Positions 45,422-54,923 are shown, numbered from the stretch's first letter. The stretch is DNA of 64,000 nt from Acinetobacter genomosp. 15BJ (GCF_000400715.1 NZ_KE007345.1:258351-322350), one strand, 5' to 3'. The notes: generated from the letters alone by a model not told the origin. Translations and numbers: made by a program.

Positions 45422-46186
45422 ATGAGTTTAGTTGTACCTGCCGAATCGACGGAAACTGTACACCATGAGACAGACCGGGTCGAACGCATCTTAGTGGTCG
45501 ATGACGATGTGCGCTTGCGTACGCTGTTGCAACGCTTTTTAGAAGACAAAGGCTTTGTGGTAAAAACTGCCCATGATGCAACTCAAATGGACCGTTTACT
45601 ACAACGTGAATTGTTCTCGCTTATCGTGCTCGATTTTATGCTCCCTGTAGAAGATGGTTTAAGCATCTGTCGTCGTTTACGCCAGTCTAATATCGATACA
45701 CCGATTATTATGCTAACAGCACGTGGTAGTGACTCTGATCGTATTGCGGGTCTTGAGGCGGGCGCAGATGATTATTTACCAAAACCATTCAATCCAAATG
45801 AATTGCTGGCACGTATCCGCGCGGTATTGCGTCGTCAAGTGCGTGAAGTACCTGGTGCACCAAGTCAACAAGTTGAAGTGGTCAGCTTCGGTCCATGGTC
45901 TTTGGATTTATCAACCCGTACTTTAACTCGTGAAGGCCAAGTTGTAACACTAACAACAGGTGAGTTTGCCGTATTGAAAGCACTGGTTCAGCATCCTCGT
46001 GAACCATTGACGCGTGATAAGTTAATGAACTTAGCACGTGGCCGTGAATGGGGTGCAATGGAACGTTCAATTGATGTCCAAGTCTCTCGTTTACGCCGTT
46101 TAATTGAAGATAACCCTGCCCGTGCCCGCTATATTCAGACCGTTTGGGGTGTAGGCTACGTTTTTGTTCCAGATGGTGCTGAATAA
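45422..46186 (+). CDS. ompR: Response regulator OmpR
   Basis: A 254-residue response regulator. The receiver has the acidic triad D27-D29, phosphoacceptor D71 (VLDFMLP) and K121 (LPKPF), and a C-terminal winged helix of the OmpR/PhoB class. It is followed 17 bases later by the sensor kinase gene. A ribosome-binding site AAAGGAG precedes ATG. OmpR-EnvZ controls envelope and osmotic responses in gamma-proteobacteria. Confidence 0.93.
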   Translation: MSLVVPAESTETVHHETDRVERILVVDDDVRLRTLLQRFLEDKGFVVKTAHDATQMDRLLQRELFSLIVLDFMLPVEDGLSICRRLRQSNIDTPIIMLTARGSDSDRIAGLEAGADDYLPKPFNPNELLARIRAVLRRQVREVPGAPSQQVEVVSFGPWSLDLSTRTLTREGQVVTLTTGEFAVLKALVQHPREPLTRDKLMNLARGREWGAMERSIDVQVSRLRRLIEDNPARARYIQTVWGVGYVFVPDGAE

Positions 46187-46203
46187 GCTTGGGAAATTAA
46201 ACG

Positions 46204-47658
46204 TTGAAACTTGAACCAATTGATCCACAAGAATTTACGGACTTTTCGGCTTATTCCGAAAGGCCTAGAACCAAATGGGAACGTTTTTTAGATAAAATTA
46301 AACCGCGTTCCGCTGCCATGCGCACCACCATTCTGGTCCTGTTCATGGTGTTTTTTAGCCTGTTTATGTCTTTGTGGTTCTTTTGGCGCACACTTTATCT
46401 TCCTGAATTACAGCAACATGCCCGCTACCTCGCGATTGAATTGGAACTGGTCAACAATCCAGATATCCGTATTCTGCATCGCGATAGCGAAGTAGATGTC
46501 GATACATGGTTAAAAAATCGTATCGGCATTGAATATGTGACTGACCCAAACGAATTCCCTAAAGTTGAAGATAAATTCTTAGCAGAACTGTTTACCAATC
46601 AAATTGAGTCCAAACTCGCTAAAGAGTTGGGTGTAGAAAACGTCACTGTTTATTTTAAATTTAAACCGATCCCACGCATCTGGATTCAAACTCCAGAAAT
46701 GAACGGGAACTGGGTTAGAGAACCGTTAAAAACCTATACCAACTATAGTGTTGAACTGATTGCCGGCTGGTTATTTGGTGTTCCAATTGTGTCGTCCATT
46801 ATTATCTTAATTTTGGTTCGACAAATGAACCGACCTTTGCGTCGCTTACAAAACACAGCCAATAATTATAGTAAAACAGGCAAAGCCCCTTATCTCGACA
46901 CCAATCATGGGCCACTCGAAATCCGTCAAGTGAACCAAGCTTTTAACCATATGGTATATACGCTTGAACAAACCGAACGTGATCGTCAGATTATGTTGGC
47001 GGGTATCTCACATGATTTGCGCACACCGTTGACGCGTATTCGTTTGACCGCAGAAATGCTCCCTGATGAGTTCTTCCGTGAAGGTTTGATCTACGATGTA
47101 GATGACATGGATGCGATCCTAAATCAGTTCATTTCCTACATGCGGGATGGCTCTGATGAAGAACTCACAGAAACCAACCTAAATACGCTGTTGCAGGAAC
47201 TGGTGGTACAGTTCAAACCGCTGGACATTCGTTTTGAAGCGCAAGAGTTACCCATCATTCCAGCACGCAGCTTGTCTTTAAAACGCCTGATTGCCAATTT
47301 GATTAATAATGCCAAACGTTATGGTGCAGAACCGATTGAACTGTCTGCCAGCCATGTCGATGATCATATTATGATTACGGTTGCCGACCATGGTGAGGGT
47401 ATTCCACCTGATCAAGTAGAAGAGTTAATGCAACCTTTTGTTCGTGGTAATTCAGCAAGAACGATTCAAGGTAGTGGTTTAGGCTTAGCAATTGTGAAAC
47501 GTATTGTCGATATTCATCAAGGACAGATCAACATTCGTAATCGTGAACAAGGTGGTTTGGAAGTCGTGATTTCCCTCCCCATTCCCACAGCACCCAGTGA
47601 CGAACCACAAAACAATGCTATCGACAAAATAAAGCAAACCCTAACAGGGCATTTTTAA
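46204..47658 (+). CDS. envZ: Sensor histidine kinase EnvZ
   Basis: A 484-residue inner-membrane kinase: transmembrane helices at about 40-62 and 184-205, a periplasmic domain of about 120 residues between, a HAMP linker (206-260), the H box with phosphoacceptor H270 in AGISHDLRTPLTR, and a GHKL ATPase domain (N box LINNAKRYG, G boxes DHGEGIPP and GSGLGLAIV). The start is the TTG at 46204, because no good ATG lies before the first helix; an unusual start but the context fits. It pairs with ompR. Confidence 0.92.
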   Translation: MKLEPIDPQEFTDFSAYSERPRTKWERFLDKIKPRSAAMRTTILVLFMVFFSLFMSLWFFWRTLYLPELQQHARYLAIELELVNNPDIRILHRDSEVDVDTWLKNRIGIEYVTDPNEFPKVEDKFLAELFTNQIESKLAKELGVENVTVYFKFKPIPRIWIQTPEMNGNWVREPLKTYTNYSVELIAGWLFGVPIVSSIIILILVRQMNRPLRRLQNTANNYSKTGKAPYLDTNHGPLEIRQVNQAFNHMVYTLEQTERDRQIMLAGISHDLRTPLTRIRLTAEMLPDEFFREGLIYDVDDMDAILNQFISYMRDGSDEELTETNLNTLLQELVVQFKPLDIRFEAQELPIIPARSLSLKRLIANLINNAKRYGAEPIELSASHVDDHIMITVADHGEGIPPDQVEELMQPFVRGNSARTIQGSGLGLAIVKRIVDIHQGQINIRNREQGGLEVVISLPIPTAPSDEPQNNAIDKIKQTLTGHF

Positions 47659-47957
47659 GGCTACGCAATCAGCAGCCTCTTATCCTCTATTAAGAACTCT
47701 TCGACTAAAGTCTTCACTCCAATCTATACTGGATTGATGGCTTTAGTTCGGTTTTACACTGATTAAAACCTAAAAATCGCCCTTCCCCGATGTTCCTTTC
47801 CTGTATAAATTCAAGCAAATATCACACAGAAAATAAGCAACTAAAAAGCAGATGAATAAAGCGTATGCAGCTGTATTAGACCTTAGCCTTATTTCAATTC
47901 ACTTTTCATGTTTTAGCGCTAAACTCCATATCCAATGAAAAGCAATATTGAGAATGG

Positions 47958-49475
47958 ATGATGTCTTTAAGTCGTATTCGTCTTGCAGCACTGCATGACA
48001 AAGTGATGAGTGCAGAGCAGGCAGCTCAGTTTATTAAAAATGATATGACGGTTGGTATGAGCGGTTTTACCCGTGCTGGTGAAGCGAAAGCAGTCCCACA
48101 AGCATTGGTTGAACAAGCCAAAAAAAATCCGTTAAAAATCACATTAATTACCGGTGCAAGCCTCGGCAATGACTTAGACAAACAATTGACGGAAGCAGGT
48201 GTTCTTGCACGTCGTATGCCATTCCAAGTCGACAATACTTTGCGTCGTGCCATTAATAACGGCGAAGTGATGTTTATCGACCAACATTTGTCTGAAACCG
48301 TTGAACAAATGCGCAACCAGCAACTGAAACGTCCTGATGTTGCGGTGATCGAAGCGGTTGCCATTACCGAAGATGGTCATATCGTTCCAACCACTTCTGT
48401 CGGTAACTCAGCAAGCTTTGCGATTTTTGCAGAAAAAGTAATTGTCGAAATCAATACATCACTGAGCGAGAACTTTGAAGGTTTACACGATATTTATATC
48501 CCGACCTATCGCCCTACCCGTACCCCATTGCCATTAACGCAAGTGGATGACCGTATTGGTTCAACTGCGATTCCAATCGACCCAGCAAAAATCGTGGGTA
48601 TCGTATTCAATGACACAGCAGATTCACCATCAACAGTGACTCCACCTGATGCTGAAACTCAAGGCATCGCCAACCACCTGATTAAATTCTTCGAACAAGA
48701 AGTGGCTGCAGGTCGTTTAGCCAAAAATTTAGGTCCATTACAAGCAGGCATCGGTTCAATTGCCAATGCTGTTTTAACGGGACTTAAAGATTCGAATTTT
48801 GAAGACTTGGTCATGTATTCAGAAGTCCTACAAGATTGTACTTTTGAACTGATTGATGCAGGTAAAATGAAGTTTGCTTCAGGTAGCTCAATCACCTTAT
48901 CAGCACAATGTGGCGAACGTGTTTTCGGTAATCTTGAACACTACAAAGACAAATTGGTATTACGTCCACAAGAGATCTCTAATCATCCAGAGATCGTGCG
49001 TCGTTTAGGTATTATCGGCATCAATACTGCACTTGAGTTTGATATTTACGGTAACGTGAACTCAACCCACGTTTGCGGCACCAAGATGATGAACGGTATT
49101 GGGGGTTCAGGTGACTTTGCCCGTAACGCGCACCTTGCGATCTTCGTGACCAAATCAATTGCCAAAGGTGGTGATATCTCATCAATCGTGCCAATGGTCA
49201 GCCATGTCGATCACAATGAGCATGACGTTGATATTCTCGTAACGGAAGTGGGTCTTGCAGATCTGCGCGGCTTAGCACCACGTGAACGCGCACGTGTGAT
49301 TATCGACAACTGCGTACATCCAATGTATCAAGGTGCTTTAAACGATTACTTTGATCGTGCTTGCGAGCGTGGCGGCCATACCCCGCACATTCTTCGTGAA
49401 GCGCTGTCTTGGCATGCTAACTTTGAAGAAACAGGCCAGATGTTAGAGAAAGTGGCTGTGGCTAAATCTGCATAA
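47958..49475 (+). CDS. Succinyl-CoA:acetate CoA-transferase type enzyme
   Basis: A 505-residue enzyme of the acetyl-CoA hydrolase/transferase family (AarC/Cat1 type), which moves CoA between acetyl-CoA and succinate or acts as a hydrolase. The catalytic glutamate is probably in VMYSEVLQD, with the family glycine loop TKMMNGIGGSGDFARNA. Two adjacent ATGs (47958, 47961) are in frame; the first is given. It is transcribed alone, upstream of a strong terminator. The exact acceptor cannot be told from sequence. Confidence 0.88.
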   Translation: MMSLSRIRLAALHDKVMSAEQAAQFIKNDMTVGMSGFTRAGEAKAVPQALVEQAKKNPLKITLITGASLGNDLDKQLTEAGVLARRMPFQVDNTLRRAINNGEVMFIDQHLSETVEQMRNQQLKRPDVAVIEAVAITEDGHIVPTTSVGNSASFAIFAEKVIVEINTSLSENFEGLHDIYIPTYRPTRTPLPLTQVDDRIGSTAIPIDPAKIVGIVFNDTADSPSTVTPPDAETQGIANHLIKFFEQEVAAGRLAKNLGPLQAGIGSIANAVLTGLKDSNFEDLVMYSEVLQDCTFELIDAGKMKFASGSSITLSAQCGERVFGNLEHYKDKLVLRPQEISNHPEIVRRLGIIGINTALEFDIYGNVNSTHVCGTKMMNGIGGSGDFARNAHLAIFVTKSIAKGGDISSIVPMVSHVDHNEHDVDILVTEVGLADLRGLAPRERARVIIDNCVHPMYQGALNDYFDRACERGGHTPHILREALSWHANFEETGQMLEKVAVAKSA

Positions 49476-49492
49476 GCAAAACAGATTTCAAT

Positions 49493-49520
49493 AAAAAAGC
49501 ATGCCTCGGCATGCTTTTTT
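49493..49520. terminator. Bidirectional terminator after the CoA-transferase gene
   Basis: A GCATGC/GCATGC stem (49499-49504 with 49509-49514) with A-run and T-run on either side. Confidence 0.88.
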
Positions 49521-49526
49521 ATTGTT

Positions 49527-50264
49527 TCATTTTAAATGAGATAAACGTCCAACTCTCAGCAAAATCGGAAAGCTGACACCAATCGTCTGTTTTATCTGTA
49601 AGATGTCTTGTAAGCTCGCCAAAGGGCTGACATGTAGCTGATCTTGGTAATGCTTTACTGCAGACCAAGTATTGAGATAATCCCACAACTGCAACCCCGT
49701 CCAACCTAACTCGATCTGAAACTGCGGCATTGCGATTTCCTCAAAGGGAAATGGAATCGTTTGATACTGCTCGTCAATATAACGTCGCTCTGCATCCCAG
49801 AAGCCATTTAAAGTCTCAAAATAGAGGCACCCTACTCGCTCATTTAAATCCTGATCATCAAGCTCTAACAAACCATAGCCGATGACTGCAAAAATCCCAT
49901 CTGCCTTTAATGTTCTTTTTACTTCTGCATAAAACTTTTCAAAATCAAACCAGTGAATCGCTTGGGCAACCGTAATTAAATCAAAAGACTGATCTGCAAA
50001 AGAGGTCTGCTCAGCGGCTTGTTGTAAATACTGCACATTCGGCAATGCAGGTGCTTGATCTAACTGATTTTGACTGAGGTCTGTAGCAATTACAGTTTGA
50101 AAATAAGGAGCAATCAGTCGAGTCAACTGACCTGAACCAGCCCCACAATCCCACGCACACTCCAAGCCATTGAGCTGTTGTATTAAGCAGTTTACTAACG
50201 CTTGTGGATACGTTGGCCGCGCCTGTTGATAAAGTTCACTTTGCTCAGAAAATAAGTCTTTCAT
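49527..50264 (-). CDS. SAM-dependent methyltransferase
   Basis: A 245-residue class I methyltransferase. The glycine motif is WDCGAGSGQLTRLIA, followed by the acidic residue in VIATDLSQNQLDQA and the FDLITVAQAIHWFD motif that is common in methyltransferases of the type 11 group. The substrate is unknown. Its downstream end meets a shared terminator; no operon partner is adjacent. Confidence 0.82.
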   Translation of the reverse strand: MKDLFSEQSELYQQARPTYPQALVNCLIQQLNGLECAWDCGAGSGQLTRLIAPYFQTVIATDLSQNQLDQAPALPNVQYLQQAAEQTSFADQSFDLITVAQAIHWFDFEKFYAEVKRTLKADGIFAVIGYGLLELDDQDLNERVGCLYFETLNGFWDAERRYIDEQYQTIPFPFEEIAMPQFQIELGWTGLQLWDYLNTWSAVKHYQDQLHVSPLASLQDILQIKQTIGVSFPILLRVGRLSHLK

Positions 50265-50321
50265 ACTGGTCTATTCTTAAAATTTTTGACTCAGCATTAA
50301 TATAGCAAAATATTTTAAATA

Positions 50322-50356
50322 TAAAAAAAGCCCCAAACTTTCGTTTGAGGCTTTTT
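50322..50356 (-). terminator. Terminator of tRNA-Phe copy 1
   Basis: A 14-bp stem with one mismatch (50325-50338 with 50343-50356), tetraloop, then U-run on the minus strand. Confidence 0.82.
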
Positions 50357-50361
50357 GAATA

Positions 50362-50437
50362 TGGTGGCGAGACCCAGGATCGAACTGGGGACACACGGAT
50401 TTTCAATCCGTTGCTCTACCTACTGAGCTATCACGCC
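50362..50437 (-). tRNA. tRNA-Phe (anticodon GAA), copy 1
   Basis: A 76-base gene with anticodon loop TTGAAAA (anticodon GAA), T arm CCCAG-TTCGATC-CTGGG and encoded CCA. Acceptor GGCGTGA/TCTCGCC has a T.T apposition at position 5-68; the same appears in copy 2, so it is not a sequencing slip. Own promoter and terminator. Confidence 0.95.
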
Positions 50438-50447
50438 AATGGGGTGT

Positions 50448-50476
50448 ATTAAGCCGTATCTCAGCCGAATAGTCAA
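50448..50476 (-). promoter_or_regulatory. Promoter of tRNA-Phe copy 1
   Basis: On the minus strand TTGACT (50471-50476) and CTTAAT (50448-50453) are 17 bases apart, ending 11 bases before the tRNA. Confidence 0.55.
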
Positions 50477-50531
50477 TAATTATCATGAGCTTTTGATTTG
50501 AATGCACATTTTTCACGCAATCATTTTTAGG

Positions 50532-50562
50532 GCAAAAAAAATCCCTGATGGGATCAGGGATT
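50532..50562 (-). terminator. Terminator of tRNA-Phe copy 2
   Basis: A perfect 10-bp stem AATCCCTGAT/ATCAGGGATT (50540-50549 with 50553-50562), three-base loop, then a run of U on the minus strand. Confidence 0.88.
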
Positions 50563-50577
50563 GAAAATACAAATTTA

Positions 50578-50653
50578 TGGTGGCGAGACCCAGGATCGAA
50601 CTGGGGACACACGGATTTTCAATCCGTTGCTCTACCTACTGAGCTATCACGCC
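50578..50653 (-). tRNA. tRNA-Phe (anticodon GAA), copy 2
   Basis: Identical over 76 bases to copy 1, including the T.T apposition in the acceptor stem. It is transcribed first, and a terminator separates it from copy 1. Confidence 0.95.
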
Positions 50654-50664
50654 AAAGTGGGCGT

Positions 50665-50693
50665 ATTAAACAATGTTTGCCTAAGCCCGTCAA
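50665..50693 (-). promoter_or_regulatory. Promoter of tRNA-Phe copy 2
   Basis: On the minus strand TTGACG (50688-50693) and TTTAAT (50665-50670) are 17 bases apart, ending 11 bases before the tRNA. Confidence 0.6.
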
Positions 50694-50753
50694 GCAAATT
50701 TGTGGATTTTTCTCTTAAGCGCTTAATTTTGCTCCAAAGTAGCAATCTAAGTC

Positions 50754-51131
50754 TTAGATTTTGCCAATATGTGATAAACAGCGATGGATCGCCCCACACC
50801 CCGGTTCAAACTGTTTAACCCCTTGCTCTTCTTCCATACGGCACACCTCTTCAACCAAGCGTTCTGCAACCCCACGCCCGCGATTGGCTGGATGTACCAC
50901 AATATATTCCAAAACACGGCTTTCACCTTGTCCTGTCGCCCAAATTGCACCTATAATTTTGGTGTTAAATTCAGCAGTGTAAACTGTGGTATATTGCTGG
51001 AGATTTTGTTCAAGTTGTTCCATTGCATCTTGCCCATCGCCAAACTCTGGGCTGGTATCGTAAAGTCGCTCTAGCTGAGTACGAATTCCTAGATTATCCA
51101 GAGAACTGTAAGCATGTACGGTAATAGGCAT
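50754..51131 (-). CDS. GNAT-family acetyltransferase-like protein
   Basis: A 125-residue protein with the acetyl-CoA-binding motif of the GNAT fold, VHPANRGRGVAERLVEE, and the preceding beta-strand VLEYIVVHP. The short length and sequence layout recall PanM/PanZ (aspartate decarboxylase activator), but this is only a hint. An AGGAGG site precedes ATG at 51131. It is divergent from hisB and its function is unknown. Confidence 0.75.
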   Translation of the reverse strand: MPITVHAYSSLDNLGIRTQLERLYDTSPEFGDGQDAMEQLEQNLQQYTTVYTAEFNTKIIGAIWATGQGESRVLEYIVVHPANRGRGVAERLVEEVCRMEEEQGVKQFEPGCGAIHRCLSHIGKI

Positions 51132-51235
51132 TGATTAACCCTCCTGAGCAAACTATGATGCTGTCACTTTTTCGTCACAGCGAAACTATTGGTTTTTAAT
51201 TCAATCATTTTTGACGTTTTTTGAGGAACGTGTCC

Positions 51236-51829
51236 ATGACGCAACGTATCAGTGAAGTGGTAAGAAATACCAACGAAACAAAAATTCGAGTTCGTCTCAA
51301 TCTCGATGGTACTGGTCAAGGCACACTCAACACTGGAGTTCCATTTTTAGACCATATGATTGATCAAATCAAGCGCCATGGTCTATTTGATATCGACATT
51401 CATTGCGATGGTGACCTAGAAATTGATGACCATCACACCGTCGAAGACTGTGGAATCACCTTGGGGCAAGCGTTTGCGCAAGCTTTAGGCGATAAAAAAG
51501 GCTTACGTCGTTATGGGCATTTTTATGCACCATTAGATGAAGCACTGTCTCGTGTTGTGGTTGACCTATCTGGTCGTCCAGGTTTGTTTATGGATATTCC
51601 ATATACACGTGCCCGCATCGGAACCTTTGATGTCGATTTATTTTCAGAATTTTTCCAAGGTTTTGTCAATCATGCGCTGATGACATTGCATATTGATAAC
51701 CTGAAAGGCAAAAATAGTCACCACCAGATTGAAAGTGTGTTTAAAGCTTTAGCACGTGCATTGCGTATGGCCTGTGAAATTGATCCACGCGCAGAAAACA
51801 CCATCGCTTCAACCAAAGGTAGTTTGTAA
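51236..51829 (+). CDS. hisB: Imidazoleglycerol-phosphate dehydratase
   Basis: Histidine biosynthesis enzyme that dehydrates imidazole-glycerol phosphate. The manganese-binding histidine clusters are visible: [23 protein letters not shown] and [11 protein letters not shown]. At 197 residues it is the single-function form, without the N-terminal phosphatase of E. coli HisB. The start at 51236 has a GAGGA site; an upstream ORF extension has none. It overlaps hisH by one base. Confidence 0.95.
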   Translation: MTQRISEVVRNTNETKIRVRLNLDGTGQGTLNTGVPFLDHMIDQIKRHGLFDIDIHCDGDLEIDDHHTVEDCGITLGQAFAQALGDKKGLRRYGHFYAPLDEALSRVVVDLSGRPGLFMDIPYTRARIGTFDVDLFSEFFQGFVNHALMTLHIDNLKGKNSHHQIESVFKALARALRMACEIDPRAENTIASTKGSL

Positions 51830-52446
51830 TGACCCGTATTGCTTTACTTGATTATGGCATGGGCAATCTACACTCTGCGGCAAAAGCCCTAGAGCATGTT
51901 GGTGCGACGGTTGATGTCACCAATGACCCGAAACTAATTGCCAAAGCCGATAAAATTGTTTTCCCGGGTGTCGGTGCTATGCGTGACTGCATGCAAGGTA
52001 TGCGTGAGGCAGGGATTGATGACGTGGTGCATCAAGCCGCGTTCAACAAACCCGTTTTAGCCATCTGTGTAGGCATGCAAGCCTTGTTACAAAGTTCGGA
52101 AGAAAATGGTGGCGTAGATGCATTGGGTATTTTTGAGGGTGTGGGGAAACACTTCCCTGAAATTCCCAATTTAAAAGTGCCACATATGGGCTGGAACCAA
52201 GTGCATCAACTTGATCCAAGTCATCCAATGTGGAACAACATTGAGCAAGATGCGCGCTTCTACTTTGTGCACAGCTATTATGTCGAGCCAAAAGATTCAT
52301 CCGTCACTGCAGCAACCTGTGATTATGGTGTGAATTTTTGCGCTGCGATTCACAAAGACAATTTATTTGCAACGCAGTTCCACCCTGAAAAAAGTCATAC
52401 AGCGGGTTTACAGTTGCTGAAAAACTTTGTGGAATGGAAAATTTAA
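51829..52446 (+). CDS. hisH: Imidazole glycerol phosphate synthase subunit HisH
   Basis: Glutamine amidotransferase subunit supplying ammonia to HisF. The nucleophile is C80 (LAICVGMQ), and the His/Glu of the triad lie in FHPEKS. Length 205 residues. Its ATG overlaps the hisB stop (TAATG), so translation is coupled. HisF is not adjacent in this window. Confidence 0.95.
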   Translation: MTRIALLDYGMGNLHSAAKALEHVGATVDVTNDPKLIAKADKIVFPGVGAMRDCMQGMREAGIDDVVHQAAFNKPVLAICVGMQALLQSSEENGGVDALGIFEGVGKHFPEIPNLKVPHMGWNQVHQLDPSHPMWNNIEQDARFYFVHSYYVEPKDSSVTAATCDYGVNFCAAIHKDNLFATQFHPEKSHTAGLQLLKNFVEWKI

Positions 52447-52458
52447 GAATCATTCGAT

Positions 52459-52491
52459 GCAGATCAAGTTTTTAGTTATCACTTGATCTGC
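52459..52491. other. Hairpin after hisH
   Basis: A perfect 11-bp stem GCAGATCAAGT/ACTTGATCTGC (52459-52469 with 52481-52491), 11-base loop, without a U-run. It may end or stabilise the hisBH message. Confidence 0.5.
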
Positions 52492-52600
52492 AACTGATAA
52501 AATAATTTAAGCTTTAATTTAAAAAAATTTTCTTTATTATTCTAAACGATACATTTTTCAACTTTTACAATCCCATAAAAACACTTAGATAGGAATAACA

Positions 52601-53143
52601 ATGAATTCATCAACTCAAACCGTGGATCATCCGCTCAGTCCTAAAGGTCGTTTTGGCCGACTATCCTATGCAGCCTGGACATTTTTAAGCTCAATCATCG
52701 CGATGATTATCATTGTAATTATTGGATTCTCTTCTGGGATATTAAATGGTCAAAACGCTGAAATTCCAGATTTCCCACTAGCTGCGATGATAATATTCGG
52801 CATAATTTATATTATATTTTTATATTTATCTTTCGTTTTTACTATTCGCCGCCTACATGATAGAAATCTTAGCGGATGGTTATCACTATTATATATCGTT
52901 CCTTTTCTGAACATCTTGTTTATGATCTATTTATTCTGTGTAAAAGGTACAGAAGCAACGAATAATTTTGGCCCAGTTAGAACAACAGCCGGATGGGAAA
53001 AAATCTTAGGCTGGATTTATATTTTATTAATAGTCGCTAGTTTGGTTATCGCTATTGTTGCTGTGATTGCAATACCTAGCAATCAAGAAATCACATTAGA
53101 AAAACAACAAACTCAGATTGGGCAACAGATCAGTCAAGCTTAA
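52601..53143 (+). CDS. DUF805-family membrane protein
   Basis: A 180-residue membrane protein with about four helices and the family marker RRLHDRNLSGW in the centre, preceded by GRFGRLSYA near the start. Function is unknown. The N-terminal and C-terminal tails are soluble. It lies between hisH and hisA but has its own upstream AT-rich region with AGGA site and a downstream terminator, so it is probably a separate transcript rather than a histidine gene. Confidence 0.85.
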   Translation: MNSSTQTVDHPLSPKGRFGRLSYAAWTFLSSIIAMIIIVIIGFSSGILNGQNAEIPDFPLAAMIIFGIIYIIFLYLSFVFTIRRLHDRNLSGWLSLLYIVPFLNILFMIYLFCVKGTEATNNFGPVRTTAGWEKILGWIYILLIVASLVIAIVAVIAIPSNQEITLEKQQTQIGQQISQA

Positions 53144-53162
53144 TAAATACGTCATTGTTACT

Positions 53163-53189
53163 AAGCCAAGTTTCCACTTGGCTTTTTTA
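53163..53189 (+). terminator. Terminator of the DUF805 gene
   Basis: A 9-bp stem AAGCCAAGT/ACTTGGCTT (53163-53171 with 53176-53184), tetraloop ttcc, and T-run. Confidence 0.9.
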
Positions 53190-53234
53190 TTTCAATAAAA
53201 CCCTTTAAGCTCAATCAAACGCTTTGAGCTTTTA

Positions 53235-53903
53235 ATGCAAATGGATACGCCTCAATACACTCCTCCTTTAAGCAAAGAATACATTCGCGCTTTGCCTGCA
53301 TTTCAGAATCTAAGCACAGATCGTATCTTGGTGATCCAAACGCTTGAACAGTGCCAGGCCATTCAAGCTGAACTCGCTTCTATTCAAGTTTTTGGTTTCG
53401 ACACCGAATCTAAACCGACCTTCAAAGTTGGAGAAAAATCGACTGGACCCCACCTGATCCAGCTAGCAACAGCAAACCAAGCTTATCTGTTCCAAGTCAG
53501 CTCTGATATTTTAGACTTCCTCAAACCGATTATCGAAAATGAGCAACAACTCAAGGTTGGTTTTGGACTAAAAAATGATGCACATATCTTCCGTCGTAAA
53601 GACATCCAGCCCAATGCAATGATTGACCTATCCAAGAGCTTTGCAAGTTTTGGTTATCGCAGCCAAGTCGGCATCCAAACGGCGGTTGCTCTACTTTTCC
53701 AGCGTTATTTTGCCAAAAGCAAAAAGGTCAGTACTTCAAACTGGTCGGTTAAAAATCTCAGTCCGCAACAAATCAACTATGCCACAGCTGATGCTTACGC
53801 TGCGCTACTGTGCTTTGAACAACTGTATCAGCAACAATTGCTCACAACACATTTACTGCAACAAATCATGAAAATACTGGAGGGTTCAACAGACAAGGCT
53901 TAG
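53235..53903 (+). CDS. DEDD-type 3'-5' exonuclease domain protein
   Basis: A 222-residue protein of the RNase D/WRN exonuclease-like family. The first acidic pair is D56 and E58 (FGFDTESKP), a further Asp lies in GLKNDAHIF, and the last in YATADAYAAL, which is the DEDDy form. No HRDC domain is present, so it is shorter than RNase D. It probably trims RNA or DNA 3' ends. It lies between DUF805 and hisA; a loose operon with hisA is possible (66 bases). Confidence 0.8.
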   Translation: MQMDTPQYTPPLSKEYIRALPAFQNLSTDRILVIQTLEQCQAIQAELASIQVFGFDTESKPTFKVGEKSTGPHLIQLATANQAYLFQVSSDILDFLKPIIENEQQLKVGFGLKNDAHIFRRKDIQPNAMIDLSKSFASFGYRSQVGIQTAVALLFQRYFAKSKKVSTSNWSVKNLSPQQINYATADAYAALLCFEQLYQQQLLTTHLLQQIMKILEGSTDKA

Positions 53904-53969
53904 CGATTGATCAATACTTTGCTAATATGTAGCCAATTTAAACTCTATGATGATGCAAGGAGCGAAAGC

Positions 53970-54701
53970 ATGCTAATCATCCCAGCAATTGACCTGAAAG
54001 ATGGTAAATGTGTCCGTTTGAAACAAGGACGTATGGAAGACGATACCGTTTTCTCTGAAGACCCTGTGGCAACTGCACAACATTGGGTGGATGAAGGCGC
54101 ACGTCGTTTACATTTAGTCGATTTAAATGGTGCTTTCGCAGGTACGCCAATTCATAAGCCAGTGGTTGAAGCGATTGCACGTGCGCAACCTGAGCTTCCA
54201 ATTCAGATCGGCGGTGGTATCCGTTCACTGGAAACGATTGAACACTATTTAGAAGCAGGTGTTTCTTTCGTGATCATCGGCACCAAAGCAGTCAAAGAGC
54301 CTGAGTTTGTTGACCAAGCATGTAAACGCTTTGCCGGTCATATCATTGTCGGGATTGATGCAATCAATGGCATGGTGGCAACTGATGGTTGGGCCAATGT
54401 GACTGATGTAAAAGCAACTGACCTGGCTAAACGTTTTGCCGATGCGGGTGTATCCAGCATTGTGTATACCGATATTGCACGTGATGGCATGATGCAAGGT
54501 GTGAACGTTGAACAAACTGTGAACTTGGCCAACTATTCAGGTCTACCTGTAATTGCTTCTGGCGGTGTGACCAATTTGGATGATGTGCGCAACCTAAAAG
54601 ACAAAAAAGGGATTTTAGGTGCGATTACAGGTCGTGCCATTTATGAAGGCACTTTAAGTCTTCGTGAAGCGCAATTATTGCTAGACCAACAATCACTCTA
54701 A
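53970..54701 (+). CDS. hisA: ProFAR isomerase HisA
   Basis: Beta/alpha-barrel isomerase of histidine biosynthesis. The catalytic D8 ([14 protein letters not shown]) and the second aspartate ([12 protein letters not shown]) are present, with the phosphate-binding loops IQIGGGIRS and ASGGV. Length 243 residues. The start at 53970 has an AAGGAG site; longer reading extends to 53907 without one. The next gene is sulP, so hisF lies elsewhere. Confidence 0.95.
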   Translation: MLIIPAIDLKDGKCVRLKQGRMEDDTVFSEDPVATAQHWVDEGARRLHLVDLNGAFAGTPIHKPVVEAIARAQPELPIQIGGGIRSLETIEHYLEAGVSFVIIGTKAVKEPEFVDQACKRFAGHIIVGIDAINGMVATDGWANVTDVKATDLAKRFADAGVSSIVYTDIARDGMMQGVNVEQTVNLANYSGLPVIASGGVTNLDDVRNLKDKKGILGAITGRAIYEGTLSLREAQLLLDQQSL

Positions 54702-54708
54702 GCATTTC

Positions 54709-54741
54709 AAGCTCTAGTTATTGTAACAATCGCTAGAGCTT
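54709..54741 (+). terminator. Probable terminator of hisA
   Basis: A 9-bp stem AAGCTCTAG/CTAGAGCTT (54709-54717 with 54733-54741) with a small inner hairpin; the U-run is weak. Confidence 0.5.
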
Positions 54742-54842
54742 TATCAACTTGGGTGCTATGCTTGCCCCAGTTCAACTCAATATCCTCTCTCCTCACATGA
54801 TGCTTACGCCACCTTAAGTTTTACATTTCCTATGTAGTAACT

Positions 54843-54923
54843 CATCACTGTCTAGTGATGTGGTGTAGTTGTGTGTCTGTATATCACATCACTAGCCTTT
54901 AAAAATTCCTAAAAAATAGGCTA
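54843..54923 (+). promoter_or_regulatory. Structured leader of sulP, candidate cis-regulatory RNA
   Basis: Three hairpins share sequence in the 5' leader. A: CATCACT/AGTGATG (54843-54849 with 54854-54860). B: CTAGTGATGTG/CACATCACTAG (54852-54862 with 54885-54895), extendable to 15 pairs with G.U. C: TAGCCT/AGGCTA (54893-54898 with 54918-54923), six bases before the ATG. A and B use the same AGTGATG, and B and C share 54893-54895, so they are mutually exclusive. C would hide the AGG nearest the start. No known riboswitch class was recognised. Confidence 0.45.
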
